The notes below the pieces were generated by a model. That model was not told where the DNA came from, made no database searches, and worked only from the letters and a program-made list of their open reading frames with translations. Below, piece after piece: positions 51,537-64,000 of a DNA stretch of 64,000 nt. The stretch comes from Tyto alba (taxonomy: Eukaryota; Chordata; Aves; Strigiformes; Tytonidae): the NCBI RefSeq assembly GCF_018691265.1, contig NW_024881296.1, positions 10,261,427-10,325,426 of the forward strand, given 5' to 3'. Position 1 is the first letter of the stretch. Every line of letters begins with the position of its first letter. A program made the position numbers and the translations under genes.

Positions 51537-54179
51537 CCTGAGCCAATATGAATCAGTGCAGAATGTGCATGTCTGGGACTGGCTGGAGTATCTGTAAATG
51601 ACCAGAAGATTTGCAGCACTGTTGATTAAAGCAGCATATCTCTTCTTTAATTTTCATTGCTTTTGGGTAGGCACAATGTAGAGCTGAGCCTGGATGCAAG
51701 GCTGATTGCTGCTGTATCGACATTATTCACGGATGAAAGATTACCACTTCCTCTGTGCAGTGTGGTGACATCTGTGTAAATGCCACATCCACCTGAAAGG
51801 CAATTGAGTGTCTGTTGGATACATGGGTTTGTATTATTCTGAGGCGTTGTGGACTTCTAAAACACAATATCCAGCCTTGGCTCCCAAGAAGAGACTATGT
51901 ATAGGGAAGACAATTAGGCCTGAGGAAAAAGCAGACAGCTTTCTACAGGTGCTTTTACAGGTGCATGGTTTGTTGGGTGGAGAGGACTGAAGGAGAAAAC
52001 ACAGGAAACACTTGTTCATGAAGGTTCAAAGCTATAAAAATCATGCAGTATGTTCTCATGAGACAGGAAGACATTGTGAAGTAGACCCTCCAGCTTAGGT
52101 TGTAAGCTGTTTCCTAATACATTTTGTATCCTGAAGGCCTCTTCTTGCTTTTCTAATACCTTGATGAGATGAATCACCCACTTAAAATCTTTGAATATCT
52201 CTTGCAGCAATAAGTAGCATTTTACAGTATGGATTTTACCTTTTCTTGTCAGTGAAGCTGGTTGTAATTTGCGGAAGAGTCATGGAGAACAGAATCACTC
52301 CTGATGTGAGGCGTCAGTGGTTTCCACTTTTTCTTTCTGAAAATTCAGTGAAGTGGTTGACCATGCTCTGGGGAATATTGCAGATCCAAATCATACATAT
52401 TGCATTTGAACTCACAAGTAATCAGCAGCTGCCCTTCAATACAGGCCAACGTTCACATCAAGTTCACATCACATTTCATCTCCTATTAAATCTTTGGAAA
52501 TAAATGTCATCTAGTCAGTCTACTCATCATGATTTTTTCCATTACAGGTTAGGCTACCATGTGACAATGCCAGCTGATGTTTTAGAAGTAATTTACTACC
52601 AATTTTTTTCACTCTTGCTGTCTTTGAAAAAAATGGACATAACCCTATAGATTAACCTGATACAGTTTAACACCCTACACTGCCAGTAGTGAACAAAATA
52701 CATTCTTCTTTATTTCACAAATAAACTTTAAAATAAATAGAAAATATTTTTTAAATAATCAGCTTTAACAGAGAGATTTAGAAATGTAACAGCATTGAAC
52801 ATTTTTTGGTAGCTGTTATCCACAAGCAAATTCTACTTTTCTACAGCCATCACTATTTGCAGCAGGGTCTTTCAGTTTTTATATTTTCTTCCTTTTGTGA
52901 ATAGCTTCCTCTTGTAATCGATTCCTGAAGGAATTTTGTATCTCAAACTTCCTTTTTAAAGGGTATTTCCAGTTAGGTTGGCAGTTTGTTTATACACAAG
53001 GATAAAGGAAGCGTGTCTTTTCAGTAGAATAAATCCATTTTTACTTTGTGAAGAAAATGTGTCAAGGATGTCTAAGATCAAACTTTTTTAACCAAACTGA
53101 CAACAAAGATTGTCACAAATAAAAAAATGTCTTTCTGCAGAGAAGAAAATCTTTTCAACGATATGGTCGCAAATGTAAAGCCCACAGTATGCAGCCTCCA
53201 AATTAAAAAATGGATTTGTAGATATGTTTGTGATTATTGGTTTGTATATACTGAGAAGAAATGCAGTGTGAAAACTAGGAATAAATGTTTCTATTAATGA
53301 TATCTATTATTTTACTGTAAAGAACCACAAAGATACAATTATACACTGTAATGTCACACTTCTAATATTGGGGGGAAGGGCAGGTAGGAGTGAAGGGGTA
53401 ACAAAAGTTACCAGGCACTGAGAATTTTTTCTGTGGGTACACTAATACAGGAGATACCTTGTTCATAGCCATTTTTTAAGGATGCAAATATTTTGCTTAA
53501 AATGAGACATTACTGCAATTATCTATTTCCAGCATGTATATTTTTCACATAGAAAACATAATAGAAGCTTTACCTTGACACCCAGCACATTCCTTCTTAG
53601 TTTCCAAATTTAGCTCTGCAGTGTTTGGAAACAAGTATACTATGAGCAATTAGAAGTCATCCCTATAAGTAGACTATTTTCTTTATTGCAATCGGCATGA
53701 ACTCATAAAAACTTTGTATTGACTTGGTGCAGTTAGTAATAGATGTATTCAAATGTCATCTACAACGGAAGGCCATAGTTCATAAAGTTCTCACTAACGC
53801 AGTAGTTTTATTAATGCAAGTGCATTTTATCTTCAGTATTGCTTTGCTTTAGTTTTAAAGACAAGCTCTATGAAACAGGACTGATACACCTGGAGTTTCC
53901 CTATTTCCTTTTAGTTACTTTTATTGATTATTCTTTACTTGTCAGGAGCATTTCTTTCTTCATTGAATTTGCAAAGGTCATTTAAATAACTGTTCTCCAA
54001 AAGAAAACTCAAGAAATAGTAGTTGAAAATCAGTCTGTTGTCTAAATCTTTGTCTTGATAGACTTACTGAAGTCTAACTCAGGTTAAGAACACTTGGTCT
54101 TATTGCCTTGTCCCACCAGTTCGTTTCCAGACAAACTGTAATCTGTAATCTGGATTTTCCATGTTCACAGGAGATGTTA
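51537..54179. other. Non-coding AT-rich stretch, no gene seen
   Basis: No exon or RNA gene recognised. Open frames reach only 60-85 codons (for example 52246-52503 plus) and have no known domain. AT content is high, especially 52600-53700. Confidence 0.65.
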
Positions 54180-54406
54180 CGAGTGATCTGAATTGCCCGG
54201 GATTACAGCTTTCACGTGTGTGTTCCACTGTGGCACGAGGGCTGTTATTTGACCGAGTTGGTGCAAAAGCAGCACTTTCATCCTCTCGTAGTCTCCTGCC
54301 AACCGCCCAGCCAATGTGTGGCTGTAACAGCAGGAGAGCGATGAGCTACCACCTGCGGTGGTGTGACTCTTCCATTCACACTCTTCCACTTCACCTAAGC
54401 GAGACG
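54180..54406. promoter_or_regulatory. CpG-enriched patch with CCAAT word, candidate promoter
   Basis: Eleven CpG dinucleotides occur in 227 bp (54180, 54198, 54214, 54236, 54254, 54287, 54304, 54339, 54356, 54400 and 54405) against a CpG-poor background. A CCAAT word sits at 54311-54315 and TATAAAG at 54461, about 150 bp further on. The spacing is wider than in a classical promoter, and both words occur by chance. A CACGTG-like E-box part (CACGTGT) lies at 54213. No coding start follows. A candidate regulatory patch only. Confidence 0.25.
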
Positions 54407-57400
54407 AACAGTATCTCTGTCTCACTGAGCTAACATCTTCACCTCTCACCCTCTGCTGGTTATAAAGCTGTGGCAGACAGGTTTTCAACAACTTCTCACT
54501 TCCACCAGCCAAATAAAATCATACGTATTTTCTGATTACTTTCCTGAGGTTTGCACAGCAGTTTTGTTGTTCAACCCCAGTTGAGAGAAAAGGAAAGACT
54601 AAGAATAAAAAATCTGAGGGAGCATGGGATTAAGAGATCATTAAGCATGGATCTTCATCAGTAGACATAGTCTAAAATAATAGTGCCTAAATGTTCCAAC
54701 TCAAGGTACAGAAGTGCTTTAGCTCTCATTATCATCATTGTTGAGCTCCTATTTCAGCAGAGCATCATGTTTTAGCCTGGTCATCCCATGTCACAGGCTG
54801 CATCTGTAGTTTTCTAAGCAACAGGAATTTTTATGCTGGATGGAGTCCATGAGCAGTAAGTCATCATTGGTGGGAACAATTATTCAAATTACTGTTATTA
54901 GTACTTTTTGCATGAATGCAAGCAAACCATAATTGACTCCAAAAAAATAAAGGAAGTATTTTTCATTGGAACTGAAAACTGAAAAGATCCTACAAGCACA
55001 AAAGGGCACACAAAAAAGTGATTCATGCACCAAAAGATGTTGTAAACCTTTATTGTAGATGAGACCTTCAGAAGATGAAAACTTTAAAACATATAATCAC
55101 ATTTTTATTGTATTTCAGGTGTGTATGTTGTGAAGTAATCCTTTTCTGTTACAGTTGTTCCTGATGCACGTAACATTTGATCTGGAAAGGTAAATATGTT
55201 CTCAGAGTATGTAATAGCAGAGAACAAAAGTCTTTCATTTCTCGTACCAGATTCTTCCATTGCAAAACATTTAGGTGCCAAATAAACTCTCCTCTCAGAT
55301 TAAATTCAAAAACTATACATATTCATAGACTTGTAAAAACTGTAGAAAGCTAAAACTCATTGGATATTGGATACTCTAGCCCATCTCCTTGCTAATCTGA
55401 GTTTCCTCCTTACAGTACTTTTCTTCTCACTTTGTCAGTTATAGTTTGTTTAGTTTGTCTATTAGTTTAGCATTTTAAGAACTTCCATCAGAGCTTCAGA
55501 CATATCTGAAAGGCTTATAGTTCATGGTGCTAGGAAATCTTCCCTCCTGCTCACATAAAACGGTGTACCCTTCTTATAACACTATGTATAATCCTCCCTT
55601 TCTTGGAGCTATGCTATGGCTTTTTTTCCCTCACTGTCAGCCTGTGCATTATTCCTTAGACACTTGTTCTTCATTGATGGGAATAATTTCCTCACTCCTA
55701 TTCCTCAAACTATTCTATTTTATTTCTTTAATCTGTAGTTAGTTTGTAAGTATCTTGTACAGATCAAGTTGGCTGAAACAAAACTCTCTATTAACACTGT
55801 GGTATGACTAACGTATCTTTGAGCCTTCAGTCTTCTCAATATGGAGTATCATGAAAGTGTATGTAAGACTAGGTAATGAAGATGTCTAAGGTAAAATGAA
55901 ATTAATTTATAACTAAAGGATAAAAACATACTTGTATGAAAAAAAAATCTTAAAATTGTGTAATTATTTTCTTTTGTTCAGATGGCAAAACTTCAGAACC
56001 TTGACAGAGCTTTCTCTCTTTGCTGCAGCATGTATTACTACTGCTGAAGTAGTGTGAGGCATATAGCTGCCAAGTAGGCTTAAAGTGTTAAGGGTGTCAA
56101 CTGATTTAGAATGAATTATGAAACCTTAAACCTGCTTGTGAAGTTTTCAGTTCATCTGTTAAACAACTACTAAAATAAGATTAATTCTGAATTAAAGACA
56201 TCAAAAGATGAAGATGTCTCTCCAAATCAATTTATTTTTGTAATGTCTCCAAAACTCAGGGTTAATATTATGGACTACGCAGTTACTCTGGATAATTAAT
56301 ATTTTGAATTAATATAATCATGAAGTATAGAAATATTGTAAAAATAAATTTCTTAGAAGAATGATGTTTATAATAATTTCCCACTTTATCCCACTAATTT
56401 TCTTTTCACATATACTCCAATTCTGTACTGAGTCTCAGATGTGCAAGTGATATTCCAGCAGTGAAGTCAGAATCAATTGCATAGACAATTTGTTCACATA
56501 AGCAATCACACAGGTACTTGCATATTAAATTTTTCTGATTAGCACCAGTGAGTTTTCCAAAAGATGCTACTGGGAAGCAGCTTGGTAGTGTGCAGGGACT
56601 ATCCATTGTTCCTGCACAAATACAGTAAAGGAGGTCAGCCAGTGCAGTGTCTGTTGACAGTGGCTCAGTAACCATTTTCTCTCTGTTATTTTAGCTTTTG
56701 CCCACAATTCATTTGCTGTCTGGCTTTGAGGATCCTGATTCACCAACAAATGGAACAAAACAACCTTAATATTTTTAGTGAACCATGTTTTGCTATGAAA
56801 CTCAGTTCCAAGTATCTGTCAAAACCAGATTTGATACATGTATTATGAGTGTGTGTGGTTAATATCTAAAATATGCAAAATTACCTGTTTGGATTTAAAA
56901 ATTCTCTAATTCAAACACTTAATATCTGAGTTGTATTCCTGCTGCTTGGGAATTTAGGTGCAGATATTTTTTTTTTTATGAAAATATATACTTTCCAAGA
57001 AGTAGAAATATTTGCATGAAAGCTTTCTGTTGGAGTATTCTCATGGCAAAAGTCAATATGAACTTTTCAGGTTGATTTTACACATTAGGCAGTGAGTTAA
57101 TTTTATTTTTACCCAGACTTGGTATGTCCTAGAAATTTCTTACCTCTGAATATTGAGACAGCTGTAGCCTAGCCAGAAATTAAAAATGGAACGTGGAGAG
57201 ATAGTGCATGGCTTAATACTCTCTTATATAGATGCAAAGTGCTGTAAGTCATTGCAGTCCAATTTTAAAGGTGGGCCAAAATTAAATATTAGAATGTCAG
57301 AAGTTACTGCAGGAAGGATGAGTTCACATTTCACTTGTCTCTGGTTTCTACTTGCTTTATCGGCATTGTTTGTTACAAGTAGAATTTGCAAGCAAAGTTG

Positions 57401-59298
57401 AGTCATATATGCTGCTGTGACAGAAATATAAAGTATATGCCGATCAAACTTTTCCTTACAGTTTCATAGAATATGAATAAATACTTTTACTCCCAAACAA
57501 CCACTGCACTTACCTGTATATTGTAGTCTGAGAATTATATCTATACAAGGGAATTGTTAGCAGGATAAGTGCAGCCAAACTTGCTACATATGGCTGGTTC
57601 CTTCTTGTTGCGCCAGGGAATCCTGTGTGGAAACCTGAGTGGTTGGAAGAGATCTGAGAAGTCTCAGGGATTCTGCTGAAGAGCCCTCAGATGGAGATAC
57701 AGAGGCAGAAGAACAAATAAATGAGAAAATAGCAGGAAACCAAGAGGAGTGTTCAAGCGAAGGGTGCAGGCCACCCTCAGCACTTCCATTGTTGCTTGGT
57801 TTATTTGTTTGTTTCCAACAGACATCCTTAGCATTTGACACTATAAAAGGAACAGGAAGCTTCTAGCCTTTGTATATGGGATCTCTACTACCACCTAGAA
57901 AATCCTCATCAGGTAAATTAATAACCATGAAGGAAGACAGTGGGAAATCTACCCCATCCTGACTCCTAAGTTTATTCAAAGTACTAGGTATTTGGGAATT
58001 GCATGTCCTGCTTAGTGGAGTACACTGGTGCAATAAAATTAGGCAACTCAGACAACTGTAAGCATACGTGTGAAGGAGGAATTTGGGAATGTAATTTGCT
58101 TCTTCCTCAGAGGTGCTGAAGTCGTAATCAAGGTTAGACTATTACTAATCTTGCATGGGTGCCCAAGGCAGAAAGGAAAGAAACTGCAAAATGCTGCTGC
58201 CTCCCTGTCTGTGCCAAGAGATGCAGTTTCAGCTGCTGCTCTCTCTGAGTCAGGTGTGTGAGATATCAGTGCTGACAGAGGTACCAAGCACTTGAAAAGT
58301 AACAAGCTGAGCAAAGATGGTTATTTCTCAACAGCCAATGCACCTCCTGTGCCTGGGTGGAGTATACTCTGGAATAATTTTTCGGGGAGCAAGTAAGGAA
58401 TCTTGTTTCAGCCTGCCTCCTCAGGAGGAGAGACAGCTAACTGTGCTACAGGAAAGCACTTGCATTACAAAGAATTGATTCCTCTCATTTAAAGACACAG
58501 AAGACACATAAATGCTGTAGTAGAAACTCTCTGATACATATATATTGTGTTGCTCACAGAATAGTTGTAGTTGGATGACTATGTGTAGTATATCTTTGGA
58601 GTCCTTGATTTCTCTTCCTATATTATTTCCTATTTCACTTGTGTCTTATAAAAAATGGCTGTGAAAAAATAAAATCTGGTGTGTATAAATAGTATAAGAA
58701 AATTATGCCAGCTATAAAAAAAGTGATAACCATTTTGTTCTAGTTTCATTAATATTTTATAATCACTAAGAAGATATTCTAGAAGAGTTGTATATGTATG
58801 TGTGGATATGAATACACATGCTCTCACATGCATGTCTTCACTCCTAACTGATATGTCCAGCCTTGATTAATCTGTCCCTGATAATAGACTGCTGCTAGCA
58901 GGAGTTAAAGATGTGGTCTGAGAGAAAAGAAGCAATCTTAGCAGCAGTCTCTGTAAATGCACATACACATTATAGCAGCATTGGTAGTAATAACTCCCAT
59001 AGTCAATATATTAAACTGTCCTCTCTAAGCTGCTGTTATGATGTACTTTCAACTTTCCCAAATCTATTTGTTTAAGTGTGGCTGTGGTGGTCCCTCTTAC
59101 GCTCCTTCCTGCCTACGAAAAGACTCATGTCGCCTCAGCGCAGGCATCAGCAGAGATGTGCTTGGGGGTCCACGATATGTTCCAGAACATACTGGAGTTA
59201 AACCTTCATCCTTTAGGTAGAGATGTGCTTGTTTCACTTCAAGTCTCTATTTCTGTTTCTCAGGAGCTACAGGGTAATAGCTTTGGGAAGACAGGTGG
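54407..59298. other. Non-coding stretch, no gene seen
   Basis: No recognisable exon or RNA gene. The stretch at 57639-57866 is open for about 75 codons with acidic residues coded by purine-rich sequence. It starts right after a stop, lacks an ATG, and has no convincing splice sites. A T11 run lies near 56967-56977, and TATATG/ATACAC words near 58790-58830. Confidence 0.6.
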
Positions 59299-59564
59299 CC
59301 AGACACCAGTGCAGGGCCACCTTGGCCAGATGACACCAGCGCAGGGCCACCTTGGCCAGATGACACCAGTGGAAGGTTGTGTTTGCCAGATGACACCAGT
59401 GCAGGGCTGCCTTGGCCAGATGACACCAGTGCAGGGCTGTCTTGGCCAGATGACACCAGTGGAGGGTTGTCTTGGCCAGTTGACACCAGTGGAGGGTTAT
59501 CTTGGCCAGATGACACCAGTGCAGGGTTGTCTTGGCCAGATGACACCAGTGCAGGGCTGCCTTG
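59299..59564. repeat. 30-bp minisatellite, nine copies
   Basis: Nine head-to-tail units with a 30-bp period. The typical unit is CCAGATGACACCAGTGCAGG then GCTGCCTTGG. The first unit is 27 bp (TGA-type triplet missing) and the last lacks its final G. Units differ mainly in the central part (GTGCAGGGC against GTGGAGGGT) and the GCTGC/GTTGT part, so copies are diverged by a few bases each. Because the unit is a multiple of three and has no stop in several frames, it creates artificial open frames: plus 59078-59590 (QMTPVQGCLG repeats) and minus 59247-59642 (QDNPALVSSG repeats). Neither has a signal peptide or known domain. Array length is likely to vary between individuals. Confidence 0.95.
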
Positions 59565-60062
59565 CAGCAGTTGGGGTAACAGAACTGTGACAGTCTGAGG
59601 AAAAGGTTTCCTCATGGACATAAAGCAGAGCTCTGACACCATGAGCTAGCAAGCTGGCAAGGTTTCCAAGTGGGTAGGTGGGGAATTCAAAGGCCTGGGC
59701 AGTTGCCCTTGGTAGGAAATAAGTTCTGTAAAAAAAAAACCCTGCCACAATATTTGCAACATTAACTTACTATAAAAGGTTAGCTATGTAATGCCTTGCT
59801 GCATTGCAAAGGTGTTCCATTGTTATAACTGTGATGAATTTAATAAAATTTTCAATCCATATGGAACTATGGGACTATTTTTTATGTTTGCTTGGAAAGA
59901 GTAGTTTGCAGTGTTTAGAGATACTAAAAAATGAAAAACAAATTAATAATTTTTCGAGAATTTCAGAAATGAAAAATTAAGTACGTAGACTCAGTGTGCT
60001 TGTAAATAATTAGCTATAGTTCAGAATAGCCTTGCCAGTTAAATAAATGCTGGTTTGTTTTG

Positions 60063-60078
60063 TTTTTTTTTTTTTTTT
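60063..60078. repeat. Poly-T run (16 T)
   Basis: Sixteen T residues after GTTTTGT. Simple homopolymer; no retroposon body recognised on either side. Confidence 0.85.
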
Positions 60079-61286
60079 CTATTTGGATAGATCATCTGAG
60101 GCACAAAACATTTAAAAGCCAAGATCTTAAAACAGTGTTTATGTGTAGTTTGACATTCACCTTGAGCCATCCTTGTTCTTGATGTTCTTGTGCTTCTAAA
60201 CGCTAAAAGCACTTCTAAGCATTTTTCATATACAATAGTCAATAACTCGGGATGAAAACCAGCCTTAGGACGTTTGCAAATTATATCATGAGGAATTTAG
60301 TTTCAAAGTCATATAATCACTATTAAAACTACCAAAAAAAAATGGTGACTGCTAGACTATGTAGTTGACCTGACCCTCAGCAGCTAGGGATATCAGATGG
60401 GACCACTCCCTCCATTCTCAAAAGGCCGTGTGGCCGAATCACCTCTTTGGAAGTACTGGAAGCTTAGCCCTAAAATTATCACTTTAACTTGTTTCTTCTT
60501 AAAAGCTGATAAATTCACCTCCCAAAAACCCGGGGCTTTGGAAAAACTTCAGCTCAAATTAGTTATTTCAGGTTTGAAAGCCTTGGTTTTAGTTATAATC
60601 CAAATGAGACTGGTATAAATAGTATGTTAGAGTTGTAGGACAGTACTTGAATACCATATACCACATGTTAATGCTTTCTAAAAACATACATGGAAAATTA
60701 GCACAGCCTTATATCTGATTCTGGCACTGGACAGCATCCCGATATTGTCTCTAATGGTTTACTGCTGTATATCAGAGATTTCCTTCACATTTTTGGAGTG
60801 TTGATGCTTTCATTCCATTGGTGATGGTTCTTCTAATTCTCCAGATGGATCAAAAATGAGTGCTATTCAATCAGTCCTTCAGTTTGGGCATGTATACAAT
60901 TTAGAGGGACAAGGGAGACCCAGTGTCTTCTTGTAATTCAGTTTGTTCTCCTGAGCATCCTGCAAAGCCTGTTAGGTTAGTACTGCAATAGTGCTTGATG
61001 GAAAAATGTCTGATACAAAGCCTTTCAAAAAAGAGACTCAGAAAAACTCTACTTCAAACATTTCTAAAGAGATTGTGTCTGTACCTCAGCAGAGTGACAG
61101 ATATCTTTACATCTATAAGCCTTACAGATAGAGCTGGCCAGAAGGCTTCAGATACAGCAATTTCCACTGCCAAATGCATTTTTCAGGAAATGGAAGACTT
61201 CCTCAGAAATACAGCAATACTACTGAAATTTTAGATGGTGAAAGGGTCTACAAGCATTATGTAGACTACTTATTAATTAACTACTG

Positions 61287-61307
61287 ATATTTAAAAAATT
61301 TAAATAT
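61287..61307. repeat. AT palindrome, 9-bp arms
   Basis: ATATTTAAA at 61287-61295 and its complement TTTAAATAT at 61299-61307 flank AAA. Common in AT-rich DNA; recorded as a possible cruciform site. Confidence 0.5.
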
Positions 61308-62957
61308 TTAAAACTCTTTATGACATTATCAAAATAAAGTATTTTGACACTGAAATAATTTTTCTACTTTATTAAAATGAAAACATGCTTGGATTCCAAA
61401 TTAAAAATAACAATTAAAAAAAAAAATTTCTGAATTTGAACTATTAGCTTTTCATTCCAACCAAAAAAATGGAACGATTCCTCTGAACAAAAACAAGGTT
61501 TTTCACATGCCCAGTTTTACCTATGGTCTATCCTGAGCTGCTCCAACCATTCTACCAAATGAGCCTTCAAAGACTTCTTTGCTCAAAGTTGTGGGGTTTA
61601 TACCATTTTTACACTGGTAAGTCCATATACTTTTTTGCAGTTTCATGAAGAATACTGGAAAAAATTCTGCAGCTGGAAAATTGTTTGTCAAACTACAGCA
61701 TTAGAAGTCCAGGTGAATTTTACTCTCCCTTTGCCTGAAGACATTAATTAATTATGGCCTCAGGGATACCTGCAGACCAAATCTACTTTCACTGACCTAA
61801 GAAAATGACAACTCTCTTTAGATGTAGCCAGTATATTTCCCGTAGTTCATAGAGCACCATTTTGAGCCTCTGCCATCAATCACAAAATTGTGTGTAAATT
61901 AGATTATAGGTTCTAAAAAGCTTCAGTAGAAATAGGTAACACCGAAAGTCAGACAGAAAACATTTTCCATGCTGAGGTCTGGAAGCAGTCAGACTTCCTG
62001 TAAATTCAAGGGATTTATTCCGTCAGAGATACCAATTACATTGAAGATGTGCTACCAATACCTTTCAGATAAACTACTGAAATTATGAGGGAGAGGTTTT
62101 TTGTGGTATTTGATAAAGCAATCATTGACTTGATTGGATTTGTCGAATTCTATATTCATACATCTTGTCATCCTGCAACCATGCAATGGCTAAGGAGATT
62201 AAAGGACCTCCACGAGGATTCATGCAGTGGTTGTGTAAGAAGCAGCTGCATTTGGTTCAGGAGATCTCCTTCCATTTGCTGTTCTGAGCAAACTGCCGTC
62301 AAATAGTCAGGAGAGGATGTGGCGCAGAGGAACAGCTCCTTAGCGTGTACATTTTGGCTGGCCATCCACAGAGGCCAGTGTTGAAAGGGCAAAGTGATCA
62401 ATGGTAAAACAGCATCAGCAGAATTAATTTCCTTGGAATCTTAAAAGCACCAGTGTAGAAGCAACATGTCAGTCAAATTAAGTTTTGTTTGCTTTTAATA
62501 TTGCGTAACATTACTTTCAGGTTGCTTTATTTTTCAGGACTGCGTGTGTGATCTCTGCAGGAAACATACTGTCTACAAACATAGCAGATATAGGCACATT
62601 AAAACTGTAGCAGATTTAACGGGATGCATGCATGAACTTACTTAAATGCTTTTCTGAATGAAGACCATATTTTCAATACGATCACAGATTTGAGGATCAC
62701 ATCATGGGTTTTCGAATCCACACTCCTGTTTCCATCAGACAATTCTCTTCAGAAACATATTGTGCTCCCCCTTAAAGTTTTAAAGGTTTTATGGTTTTGT
62801 CTCCACATCTCTGATTTGGCCAGTGATTTGGTTTGATTTGCTTTGATGTTGTTTGGTTTGATTTCCAGTGAAACCTTATTCTTGGCCAACCTACAGCAAT
62901 ATATAACATTATGTGATAATTTGAATAACATTTCAGCAGATCAGTTAGCAATAATAG

Positions 62958-62988
62958 TTTTCTAAAACTTTTCTAAAATTTTCTAAAA
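62958..62988 (+). repeat. Triplicated TTTTCTAAAA
   Basis: Three near-identical copies of the 10-bp palindrome-like word TTTTCTAAAA follow each other with one extra base after the first. Small slippage repeat. Confidence 0.7.
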
Positions 62989-64000
62989 GGAAAGTGTATC
63001 AAAGTCGTGGAACAGGACTATCAAACATGATTAAGATATAAAAATATGGGGGAATCCTGCATGTAGTCAAAAACATGTGGGAAACAACTGCTGAGCAATA
63101 CACCAGAATTTATTTTTTAACAATAGTTGAAATATCTTCAGAGTGGCATGTCTGGGCAAGAAACCAAAGTTAACCTCTGCTTTGTGTTTATATATGCATA
63201 CATATATTCATATACAATATAGCTGTTTAACATGCAAACTTCTGCTTGCAAATGATTTATACATTTTGTAAAAAATAATAATGAAATTATAATTTTGACA
63301 GACCAAGCAAGATCCTGCTGACTCACAAAGGATAAATGAATGGTGGTGAGGATGTAACTAACTCAGCCCACAGGCGAGTGCAGAGGGCATTTGTAAGGTT
63401 CAGCTGCAGAGCACTGAGGAGCTAACTGTTTCCCAATGGTCCAGCTGGTTTCCTGCACTCAGACTGTCACCCATCTAATCCCTGACTGCTACACATCGTT
63501 CAGGATTAAACCGTCTCTATTTGTCCAATAGTGAATTGCTACATCACTGGTTGTCCTCATCATTCTCTGACTGCAAAAAACCTAGTGGATATATGCTACC
63601 AGTTTTTTTAAGGAAAAAGAAAAAAAGTTTATTATGTATATCCCACATTCACTCAGATTTTGGCTTGCACAGAAGGTCAAATATCACCCAAGCATATAGC
63701 AGATAACAAGCTTGCAGATCATTATTTTCCTGCTGGGTAGTTAAAATGTGGAAAATGTAGCAAACAGTTTTGGTGCATTATATCTTTTATGAAGTTTTGA
63801 TGCAGTTTATTAATGATTTATCCATTCTGTAAGCTACCATTCTAAACTTGTAGGGAAACAAGCACTTCTATATAAGCAAGCATATTTGGAAATGATTGTT
63901 TCCTGTTGAGTGCATTTTGAATGAAGACATAAATGCTGTCCTTTATTTACTATGAGCCAGACTTAATATCATTTTTGCAGGAAAGAAACAATTGAAAAAT

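Larger units (their letters stand above)
59565..64000. other. Non-coding AT-rich stretch, no gene seen
   Basis: No gene recognised. Contents are a T16 run at 60063-60078, an AT palindrome at 61287-61307 (9-bp arms, AAA loop), TTTTCTAAAA triplicated at 62958-62988, a GGTTTGATTTG-like imperfect tandem near 62826-62868, and AT-rich TATATG words near 63188-63225. A slightly GC-richer block at 62180-62400 shows no protein similarity that I recognise. Confidence 0.65.

Noticed and set aside
57639..57866. Acidic 75-codon plus-strand frame as a coding exon
   Set aside because: It begins right after a stop with no ATG; the acidity follows from purine-rich sequence, and the good donor-like CAGGTAAAT at about 57910 lies after the frame has closed.
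59078..59590. 170-codon plus-strand frame with ten-residue repeats as a gene
   Set aside because: It is open only because it crosses a stop-free 30-bp tandem repeat; other frames on both strands are open there too, and the non-repeat part has no recognisable domain.
60995..61234. Plus-strand frame with an AGQKAS...TAISTA stretch faintly like the tumor protein D52 family
   Set aside because: The similarity is limited to a few residues, the rest does not fit, and a second frame is equally open; treated as coincidence.
62711..62719. TTCGAATCC as a tRNA gene B box
   Set aside because: No A box or cloverleaf-forming arms at the required distance.

Overview
This window reads as non-coding DNA from a large animal genome, most likely a sauropsid and probably a bird. 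The basis is AT-rich composition, CpG scarcity outside a few short patches, and many A/T homopolymers. I found no recognisable mammalian Alu, L1 or MIR copies, and repeat density is low. I did find a degraded LINE 3' end of the CR1/L3 type with a TAATAA-like tail, plus several short relics that match, from memory, motifs common in turtle, crocodile and bird DNA. Species and chromosome cannot be read from the sequence.

I support no protein-coding gene, tRNA, rRNA or CRISPR array. Translated on both strands, no open frame exceeds about 170 codons. The longest frames (59078-59590 plus, 59247-59642 minus) are open only because they cross a 30-bp tandem repeat without stops. The remaining frames of 60-126 codons are what chance gives in 64 kb, and none resembles a protein family I know. 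The window is therefore best described as gene-desert or deep intronic sequence. Small coding or lncRNA exons could be present but would need alignment to detect.

Layout: 1-2600 is AT-rich filler with a purine tract and two poly-A runs. 2830-3197 is the CR1/L3-like relic. 3200-35500 is mostly featureless AT-rich DNA with a CpG patch near 11.0 kb, an 18-bp perfect palindrome at 11.67 kb, and small tandem duplications at 27.7, 28.6 and 30.7 kb. 35507-35641 is a compact CpG cluster. 38.3-39.0 kb is the most structured kilobase: a 74-bp imperfect palindrome, a GC-richer minus-strand stretch open for about 130 codons with one stop, and a 31-G run. 39.5-40.9 kb holds three ancient-repeat relics. 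51.48 kb has a 56-bp strictly alternating purine-pyrimidine tract. 54.18-54.47 kb is a CpG-enriched patch with CCAAT and TATAAA words. 59.30-59.56 kb is a nine-copy 30-bp minisatellite. I see no undescribed biological system here; the most useful leads are the minisatellite, the 38.3-39.0 kb cluster, the dispersed relic motif and the two CpG patches.
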